In this document: piece by piece, positions 40,746 to 64,000 of the stretch
How the letters are laid out: every line of letters starts with the position of its first letter
Numbering within the stretch: the first letter of the stretch is position 1
NCBI GenBank assembly: GCA_009823395.1
Contig: CM020511.1
Span: 15,718,001 to 15,782,000, forward strand
Direction: 5' to 3'
Length of the DNA: 64,000 nt
Source of the DNA: Thamnaconus septentrionalis
Lineage: Eukaryota > Chordata > Actinopteri > Tetraodontiformes > Monacanthidae
Notes under the pieces: model-generated
Databases searched by the model: none
The model's input: only the letters and a program-made list of their open reading frames with translations
What the model was told of the DNA's origin: nothing
Translations under genes and position numbers: made by a program

Positions 40746-41492
<747 letters not shown>

Positions 41493-41689
41493 TAAAGATT
41501 ATTTACGCCAGAATTCTAAAATACTTGCATAAAACCTACATAAGAGAGGCTTCAAAGAATTCTGAAAATTGGGGAATGCCTGCATGCAGTCACTGCAAAG
41601 GCAGCTCTGAAGTGAAGGTGACTATGCTTGGGCTCTTACATTTGTATGAAGAGCAGCCCAGCCGCTGCCTGCAACCCTCAGGCAACAAC

Positions 41690-41713
41690 CTGCTGCTGCT
41701 GCTGCTGCTGCTG
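41690..41713. repeat. (CTG)8 trinucleotide repeat
   Basis: Eight perfect CTG units in the intron inside CUB3. It reads as poly-Leu or poly-Ala in overlapping open frames that are not genes. Confidence 0.95.
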
Positions 41714-42059
41714 CCTGCATCCTTTCAAAAGGTGCCCGGGATTTCTCAGTCTTTTCCCTGCATCTCTGGATTCTCTTCCTGGAAGATCTTTGGTCAGCTG
41801 ACTCAGTAAATTCTTTTCTTAAAATCTGCTTCAATGGAAAGTCTTTTCAGGAGTAAACGCATTGTTTTCACTCTGTTCTAGAAAACTCTTAAATGTCTTG
41901 TTTTTAACGCTGATGTTTTATTCTATTTTGGGGAGAATATGATGCAAAAGGAGAGTGTTAGGAATATTACAATGAGCTCAGTGGTTTCCTCATCATGGCA
42001 GCAGGAGCTTGTGGCTTCACAGGCTGTTCCTTTCATAGGTGACAGGAAAGGCAGTAGTT

Positions 42060-42067
42060 GTCGAGAG
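42060..42067. repeat. Left 8-bp target site duplication of hAT MITE
   Basis: gtcgagag lies directly before the left terminal repeat. It matches gtccagag (42568-42575) after the right terminal repeat at 7 of 8 positions. Eight-base duplications are the signature of hAT transposition. Confidence 0.75.
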
Positions 42068-42567
42068 CAGGGCTTCTCAAAGTGGGTGCTGTGACAGCAA
42101 GTCAGGGACGCCGCAAAGCAATTAGGTAAGGAATGGAAATTTCCTGCGTGACTTCCAAAATTATATTATTTAGACATTGGATATTTTAAGAGGCTGAAAA
42201 ATCTAAATGAGACAGAGAGTGCATGTGTTTGTGAGACAAAGTACAAGAGATTAGTTTTCAGGTGGCTATGAGTGGTATATTATTTCTGAGTTCCAATAGT
42301 TTGCACTTGTTTTACATGTGATAATGTGGCATTACTTATCAATAAAAAAAAAAAGAAATTCAGTGAGTGTTTCTAAAACATTTACATTTTTTTAAAGTTA
42401 GAATAGTTGCAGTATGAAGAGGTATACAAAAGACTAAATGCAATGGTAAAATGTCATGATTTAAAGTTGTGGACAGTGACAATGAAGGATGTAAATTAGG
42501 GATGCCACGAATGAAAACCAATTTTTTTATTGGGTTGCCTTGGACCCAACTAGTTTGGGAACCACTG
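42068..42567. mobile_element. hAT-type MITE, about 500 bp, non-autonomous
   Basis: The left end cagggcttctcaaagtggg and the reverse complement of the right end, cagtggttcccaaactagtt, share the hAT (Charlie-like) terminal pattern CAG..GGTTCTCAAA, with 11 of the first 14 bases matching between the ends. The element is flanked by an 8-bp near-identical duplication. The interior is AT-rich and has no transposase frame, so it was mobilised in trans and is now inactive. It lies within the intron between the first and second CUB3 exons. Confidence 0.82.
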
Positions 42568-42575
42568 GTCCAGAG
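42568..42575. repeat. Right 8-bp target site duplication of hAT MITE
   Basis: gtccagag follows the right terminal repeat and pairs with gtcgagag at 42060-42067, with one mismatch. Confidence 0.75.
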
Positions 42576-44458
42576 GAAGTGCTAATAGTGCCGTCACTGT
42601 CGGGAGCTCGGACATACGAAGCACAGGTGTGTCGAAGGTGGCGGTGCTGTCGGTCGCCACTGTTGTGCCCAGTATGATCAGCAACACGGGTATGATGTCA
42701 CTACCTGCAGCTTGCATAAGCAGAGCCCACCTCTGTGGTAAAGTGGCAACCTTGGCAGTCGCCCACAGCACGTATCCAGTCCTGGCAGCCGACCAATGGG
42801 AGCCCTCGAAAAGTTTCTGCGGCTTCTGAAAGGCAGCGTTTCCTTGCCGCCGTCACCTCAGTGACTCCCGGAACAAGTGGCTTTATAAGAGCGCAGGGTA
42901 CCAGCAGAGACCCACTCCGCATGTGAAATGCGCTACGCACACTAAACTGAATATTTCATATTTTGGGGACTGTGTTCCACACTGTACAAGTAAAATCAGG
43001 TAGAGACTGACTGAAAGGCCTGGAATTTTAGATCCAGCGTTTTCCTCATGAATTAATGCCATTCCCAGTTGGGAATAGGCTGAACTTCCGCTGTGGGTTA
43101 GTAAACTACTCGCCTTTGACTTTTCCCCTCTTGTGGCATTGAGCTTTTGCAAAGGAACTCCCCTAAGTTATACAAATTTATGCATGCATGCTTTTTTTTT
43201 TTTTTTGCCTATTGGACTTCCCAAAGTGGCGAAAGGTTACATAGAATATGCATGTATTTGGACTCGTCTTGTTGTTACTGTCCCTCATTAATTCACATCG
43301 CTGCGGCCCCGCAACTGTTTGCAGGTGAGCGATTCGCCCATCCAGCGTGAGGGGGCTGGAGAAATGAAAATAATGATTAAATGAGAGCACCCCTCAGTGT
43401 GCATGCCAAAGCTGCCTTCCTAATATCATTATGGCTCTCCAACATCAAGTCTGCCTATGCAGGCGCGGCGGGGAGTCCCGAGCGCATGAGCGCAGCAGCT
43501 AAATATTATTTCGCTGACAAACAATAGCTCACCAACCGGCTCTCATCCGAACTCGGCAGGACTGGCAAGTGCCGTAGCTTTGCGCTGCTGCTCTCGCTTC
43601 TCAGCAAACCAGACTGTCGTTTTGGCAGAGAAACTCGGTCTATTAATGTTATTATGGTAATTACGCCTATGTTTGTGTTGTCGTGTAGCTGGCACACGGA
43701 GCCGCTGCCCTTGCCTCGTCAATAAGTGTGTTGGAGTCGAGGAAGCAGCCCGTCGTGCGCCGGTCATCGAGTCGTCACGTCGCCCGCTGCAGACAAAGTG
43801 TCGGCTGAGATGATGGCAGATCCATTGTGTTGCGTCTCTGCGGCAGACTCAGTTTGCGCACGATAATTATTGACATCAGCACTTTCTCAAAATAAACGTG
43901 TCATCTTTGTGCTTTGTGCATGGGTTTATTCTCTGAAACGGATATGCCAGCGACAAAAATATCTGCCTGGCATGTGCAAGCGGCCCGTTAAAAGGCTGTG
44001 ATTCATTGTTTTATCTTTTGAATTTGATTTGTGCTATAAAATAATGTAAAGATACGGTGTCTTTTTTCTTCTTCTGTCTAGAGAGATGCGTCTTGGGTCT
44101 GCTCTCACAGCCCGTGAAGTGTTTGTCACAGCATTTTTCAAAGAATTCATGGGAAGAGTTTGAGTTGAGGTTGCGTTGTAGTTCCTCCATAAATCATAAA
44201 AACTTTGAATGTTTTAGTTTTGTTCTACACCAGACGTGAGGCAGGAAAAAGTCTTCAGTTTTTCTTTTGCTGTGATCGTCCTGTTAAACATTCATCTAAG
44301 TCGAGCTGACTCAAGGAAAGCCTTCGCTTTTTTATTTGAGGCAAACAAAAACTTACAAATAATCTGATTTTACTTCTCAGTCTGACCTTTTTTCATAATT
44401 GAATTCTATTATTAAAATCAACTCAAAATCCTTGACATCTGTGAAAGAAAACCGATAA

Positions 44459-46725
<2,267 letters not shown>

Positions 46726-47052
46726 TCCCCTGTTTCTCCAACTTCACGGCGCCGATGGGGACCGTGCTCTCTCCCGACTACCCAGAGGGCTACGGGAACA
46801 ACCTCAACTGCGTTTGGCTGATCATCTCCGAGCCCGGCACCAGAATTCACCTGGCGTTCAACGACTTTGACCTGGAGCCTCCCTACGACTTCCTCACCAT
46901 CAAAGACGGCGACCAGTCGGGAACCACGCTGATGGGCCGCTTCTCCGGCGCCGAGGTTCCCTCTCACCTCACGTCCAACAGCAACGTCCTGCAGCTGGAG
47001 TTTCAGGCCGATCACTCCATGTCTGGGAGAGGATTTAACATCACCTACAGCA
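46726..47052 (+). CDS. csmd3: csmd3 exon 12 of window: complete CUB4
   Basis: This 327-bp phase 1-1 exon encodes residues 500-608, the only CUB domain in the window held in one exon. It opens FPCFSNFTAPMGTVLSPDYP and continues with CVWLIISEPGTRIHLAFNDF, then DLEPPYDFLTIKDG, and ends SMSGRGFNITYS. The cysteines are in PCFS and NCVWL. Candidate N-glycosylation sites are N-F-T and N-I-T. The Y-D-F-L-x-x-K-D-G core keeps the acidic residues of calcium-binding CUBs. The acceptor is cttattccgtcag-like and the donor gtaaga. Confidence 0.97.
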
Positions 47053-47518
47053 GTAAGATCCTGCTTGATGAATTTATTGTAGCTCTTCTTTATGTGGAAC
47101 GTTTAATCAATAAACATGTCCAGCGTGATGGGGTTTCTGATGGGTTGGATGAGGTTTGTACGAGGCCCTGCACTCATTCACACTCCGCACTCTGGTCCCC
47201 TTTGTTCTTACTTTTGGCTCAGGCTAATTGACTGCACTGCGTGTGAAGCTTAAGTGCCTCAACAAAACAGTGCGCGCTGTTCCTGAGACCTCACGCAACG
47301 CCGCTGTAATAGTTTTTTATCATTGTGGCGACGGCACAACGAGGTTCGATTGTCATTCTGCTGTACACAGTCTCGAGCTCGTTTGATTTTCCTTTTTTCT
47401 CCCTGGTTGCAAACATCCATTTTCCCTTTTATCTGCCTGCCCCTCAAAGACGCCATTCTTCATTGCGCACAAGACGAGTTGTCGCTAGATCTTGTTCCTT
47501 TTTTCTTTTCATCACAAG
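47053..47518 (+). other. csmd3: Intron (466 bp)
   Basis: A short intron between CUB4 and Sushi4. The acceptor atcacaag is purine-bearing close to the AG but follows a run of T and C. No other feature is seen. Confidence 0.87.
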
Positions 47519-47713
47519 CCTTTGGGCGTAATGAGTGCCCCGACCCGGGCATACCTTTGAACGCCAGGCGCTTCGGAGACAGTTTCCAGCTGGGGAGCTC
47601 CATATCTGTGGTCTGCGAGGAAGGCTTCATTAAGACTCAGGGAGCCGACACCATCACTTGCCATTTGGAGGAAGGCAAGGTGATGTGGAGTGGTCTCATT
47701 CCCAAGTGTGAAG
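47519..47713 (+). CDS. csmd3: csmd3 exon 13 of window: Sushi4
   Basis: This 195-bp phase 1-1 exon encodes residues 609-673. It reads FGRNECPDPGIPLNARRFGD, SFQLGSSISVVCEEGFIKTQ and then ITCHLEEGKVMWSGLIPKC. The four cysteines and the Trp (V-M-W-S-G) are all present. NARRFGD, CEEGFIKTQG and VMWSGLIPKC are CSMD3-like. The acceptor is atcacaag, weak just before the AG; the donor is gtacga, also off consensus at +4 and +6. Confidence 0.95.
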
Positions 47714-52094
<4,381 letters not shown>

Positions 52095-52283
52095 TGGTCA
52101 CCCTGGACACATACTCCTGTATGGACCCTGGTATCCCAGTGAACGGCATCAGGTTGAGCCATGATCTGTCCATCGGCTCCACGGTGTCTTTCCAGTGCGA
52201 CACAGGATACCGGCTGAGCCACGACGAGCCGCTTGTTTGCGAGAAGAACCACTTTTGGAGTCACCCTCTGCCCACCTGTGACG
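52095..52283 (+). CDS. csmd3: csmd3 exon 16 of window: Sushi5
   Basis: This 189-bp phase 1-1 exon encodes residues 783-845. It reads VTLDTYSCMDPGIPVNGIRL, SHDLSIGSTVSFQCDTGYRL, then EPLVCEKNHFWSHPLPTCD. The four cysteines and the Trp (H-F-W-S-H-P) are in place. The codon after the split Val gives VVTL where I recall SVTV in CSMD3, a minor change at the domain border. The acceptor is attttttcccctag and the donor is the consensus gtaagt. Confidence 0.95.
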
Positions 52284-56707
<4,424 letters not shown>

Positions 56708-57297
56708 CATCCGCTCACGTGTAGACCGTGGGCGGCGATGTTAAGACGAAGAGGGTGGACGGCGGGGTGAGAGACGCCCTGACAGACGGGGCAGACGCCG
56801 GCGAGATGAAGGGCGGTAATCCCCCTCTGAAGCGGCGCGAGGAGTGACGGGTCGGTGGGAACGGGCAGCGGGGGCCCATTTGGTAGACGCCACCTCCGGC
56901 CGCGCCGATCACAGGATAATTGAGAGACGACGAGGCCGCGCAGGTAGAGGTTGTCCGAGCGTGATGGGAGCCATCATCAAAGCGCGGCCATGTGGGCCAG
57001 TGTCCTCAGGACTGAGGGGGGCGAGAGCAGGAATAATGGACGGAAGGTGGAAGGATTGGATAGAAAGGGAGGAGGGGGGTCTAAGACAGATGGTGATGCA
57101 GAGTGAGCTGGGTTGATGGAGAGGGCAGAGGCAGAGAGGGAGAGAGTGTGAGCAGAGGTACAAGGAGATATATGCTGTATAATATTCAGTGGGAAGGGGA
57201 AGGGGAGGCATCCTGGCTAAATGTTTGCCTGCTGTTCACTGAAGTGGAGCAGAACTTATGCGGCCATGAATATTCATGAAATTTACTTTGTTTGGGG

Positions 57298-57322
57298 GAG
57301 AGAGAGAGAGAGAGACAGAGAG
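57298..57322. repeat. (GA)n microsatellite, about 25 bp
   Basis: A GA repeat with one C interruption near 57316, in the intron before Sushi6. Confidence 0.93.
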
Positions 57323-57674
57323 ATACTGTCTTTGCTGCCAGGCTCTGCAATTAGCATCTATAGATTCCACGATTAAACTCATTTCGGTAACCTCCCGCAA
57401 ACCCCTTGATGAACACTTACCGGTACTGTGGGTTCAGGTCTGTCCTGCTGGGTTCCGTTTCACACCAATGGCCCGTTGCCTGATGCAGCCTTTGTGGAAG
57501 AAGTAAGTCAGCAAAGCTCTTTCTCATGCAGACTGAGTCGCGCCGACATGCAGAAGCGACGCGGCCGGCAACAGAGCTGGCCGACCAATAATCTCGCACT
57601 CTGTTCGGCCTCGGGTTGGTTTTGTCCATCAAGTGATCTTTTGTTTTATGTCTTCCCTCCACCGTCCTGTCCAG

Positions 57675-57863
57675 AGTACGACCTGGAGCCCTGCCAGGAC
57701 CCCGGCACTCCTCGGTTCGGCCGGCACACGGGCTCCAAGTTCGGCATCGGCGACTCTGTGGCGTTCTACTGCAACACGGGCTACCGCCTCCAGGGGGCGA
57801 AGGAGGTTGTGTGCTTGGGAGGCGGCCGCCGCATGTGGAGCGCCCCGCTGCCAAGGTGTGTGG
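57675..57863 (+). CDS. csmd3: csmd3 exon 19 of window: Sushi6
   Basis: This 189-bp phase 1-1 exon encodes residues 957-1019. It reads EYDLEPCQDPGTPRFGRHTG, SKFGIGDSVAFYCNTGYRLQ, then VCLGGGRRMWSAPLPRCV. The four cysteines and the Trp (R-M-W-S-A-P) are present. C-L-G-G-G-R-R-x-W-S-A-P-L-P-R-C is conserved in CSMD proteins. The acceptor is cctccaccgtcctgtccag and the donor gtacgt. Confidence 0.95.
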
Positions 57864-60338
<2,475 letters not shown>

Positions 60339-60495
60339 GTGTACGATGGCAAAGACGGCACCGCCCACCTCCTGGGCACGTTCACGGGCACATCAATGCA
60401 AGATCTGTCGCTCACCAGCACCTCCAACAATCTGTGGCTTGAATTTTCCTCCGACCCGGAAGGCACAGCAGCGGGGTTCCGGCTCATATACCACA
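60339..60495 (+). CDS. csmd3: csmd3 exon 21 of window: rest of CUB7
   Basis: This 157-bp exon (phase 0 in, phase 1 out) encodes residues 1077-1128. It reads VYDGKDGTAHLLGTFTGTSM, QDLSLTSTSNNLWLEFSSDP, then GTAAGFRLIYH. V-Y-D-G-K-D is the conserved CUB core; D and G carry the acidic cluster. L-L-G-x-F-T-G-x-S-M and L-W-L-E-F are CSMD3-like. The acceptor is ctctcgtctgttcag and the donor is the consensus gtgagt. Confidence 0.95.
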
Positions 60496-62062
60496 GTGAG
60501 TCACTTTTCTCCCGCCCGGAGGATCCTCAATGTTGCTCTTCTTTCCTTTAGTCAGTTCAATCCCACTTCAGAGCAAAATCCAAAAGAACACTGTAATTTA
60601 CACTGTCTTACCTTGCCTTGCTACTTACCATTCATGCCTGTTAAACAGTGTGGGGTTTTCTTGCATTTCCGGAACAAAATCACAATTTTCCAGCAGCATT
60701 TGTGAATTTGCTTTTCCCTCGTCTCTTTTGCGCTCTACTTGAAATGAAATTAGCACCAGTGCCTGCCCGGCTATACCTTGTTAGAGCAGGTGAATTATTG
60801 CCAGGCGTGCCTGAGACCAGTGTGTTTTTATGTGCACAGTCATTACTGGGAATCTCCACTGTGCAGCTGTATGTGCGACGCGCGCCGGTGAATTGAGCGT
60901 TTAGGTCTCTGCAGTAAGTGGACCGCTAATAAATGGCCTTCGTTCCTTCCCCAGATGGCTCCTTGGCCGTGTATTGTTGCTAACTGTTTCTAATTGATGA
61001 CCACGCCAATAGGCATTATTTTTGGTGAAAGTGCATTTGTGAGAAATTGAACTTAATGTTAATCAGGAACTTTTTGGAGAAGAATTCACTTTAGTGAGAT
61101 TGAACCATCCATCCAAATGTTTTTTTTTACAGATTCAAAAAATAAAGTAGCTTCGTATCACGGCACGAATTAGGGAATTTCTTCGGAGCACCAGTTGAAA
61201 CAGAACTGTATAATTTCTGTTACCCCAAGAAACGAGTTAATGTGCAACAGCTAAATATTGACTTCAGCGACGCTGAAGTGATGGTGTGATAACACGATGC
61301 CACTTTCGTTGCAAAAATTTGCAATTAAGAGTCTCGTCGTTTTCATTCCGTTCTGTCTATACCGAGATACGCACCGGAGGATCGAGTGAAAATTAGCCCC
61401 TTTTATCTCCTGCTGAACTGAGCAGCCCTTTCACTGCCAGACCCACTTCCCGCGCTGCGCGTTAGCACGAGGTCGAGGAGTTGGAGGTGGTGATACGAGA
61501 ACCTCGCGTCTCTCATCATGTTTTCATGTTTCCTTTCGCCAAGAGCGCCGGTGTTCAATTTTCAAAATGTGAGCGGTAGCTGCGGGAGATTTATAACGAC
61601 GCGACACTTGTAATGCCAGCTTAACATCTGGCTCGGCCAGCTCGGCCAGTCGTAAATCAGCGCCGCCGGGTTTATGTGCGACCTCAGATGCTGCATAGCA
61701 AAACAGGTTAGGTTTAGCACCACCGGAAGAGGGGGAACACGCGTGAAAGGTCGCGGCGCGCTTTGTTTATCTCGCGGAGCGAGATGCGTTTTGCGAGCGA
61801 GCGGGGCCTCGTCCCCGGCGTCGCGAGTGGCTTTCGCATGCGGTTAAACATTTAGTACTGAAATGCTAATTGTCTCGCTCCAATTGGAGTGTTTTATGTA
61901 GCAGGGGAACGCCGGACTGCGCTGCTGCTTTAATAGGACTGATTATTCAGCTGGAAAATCGTTCTTAAAGCACAATCGATATCTGTCCTCAGCATAGAGA
62001 GAGAATAAAAAGGAGAGAGTTTGATACCTGTGTGTGTTTTTCTGCTTGTTCACACTGTTACT

Positions 62063-64000
<1,938 letters not shown>

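Overview
The window is intronic and exonic sequence from a vertebrate nuclear gene, almost certainly of a ray-finned fish. Small coding blocks with consensus GT/AG borders are separated by non-coding DNA carrying microsatellites, a hAT-type MITE and fish-type dispersed repeats. No bacterial-style gene packing, RNA gene or CRISPR array is visible. All coding exons lie on the + strand in one continuous frame and belong to a single gene, csmd3 (CUB and Sushi Multiple Domains 3). CSMD proteins are very large, brain-expressed, single-pass type I membrane proteins whose extracellular part alternates CUB and Sushi (CCP) domains. The species, and whether this is a csmd3a or csmd3b copy, cannot be read from the sequence.

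Layout: 1-15044 is the end of a long upstream intron. Exons then follow at 15045-15157 (end of CUB1), 22301-22495 (Sushi1), 28974-29238 and 37049-37161 (CUB2), 38371-38448 (linker), 39819-39906 and 40621-40745 (Sushi2), 41305-41426, 44480-44583 and 45549-45661 (CUB3), 45952-46134 (Sushi3), 46726-47052 (CUB4), 47519-47713 (Sushi4), 48213-48351 and 49141-49328 (CUB5), 52095-52283 (Sushi5), 53883-53999 and 56441-56656 (CUB6), 57675-57863 (Sushi6), 58882-59051 and 60339-60495 (CUB7), and 62647-62838 (Sushi7). From 62839 to the end is the next intron. The 22 exons total 3578 coding bases, joining to about 1192 codons with every intron phase compatible. Residue numbers below count within this fragment, residue 1 being the first complete codon at 15046. 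The signal peptide and start of CUB1 lie upstream. The remaining CUB/Sushi units, the later Sushi tandem, the transmembrane segment and the cytoplasmic tail lie downstream.

Units are bounded by phase-1 introns, the classic arrangement for duplicated extracellular modules, while introns inside a domain use phases 0, 1 or 2. Three exons of exactly 113 bp encode the corresponding ends of CUB1, CUB2 and CUB3. The first four mapped introns include three of 6.5-7.8 kb; later ones are mostly 0.3-3 kb. Base composition rises visibly in GC towards the 3' end.

Most notable points: a glycine-rich insertion in a CUB2 loop (29039-29119); a short in-frame linker exon (38371-38448) that could be skipped without a frameshift; a hAT-type MITE with 8-bp target duplications (42060-42575); a MITE-like element ending 76 bp before the last exon (62063-62570); and G-rich or C-rich tracts next to splice sites of exons 18 and 20. 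I found no second gene and nothing that looks like a new biological system.
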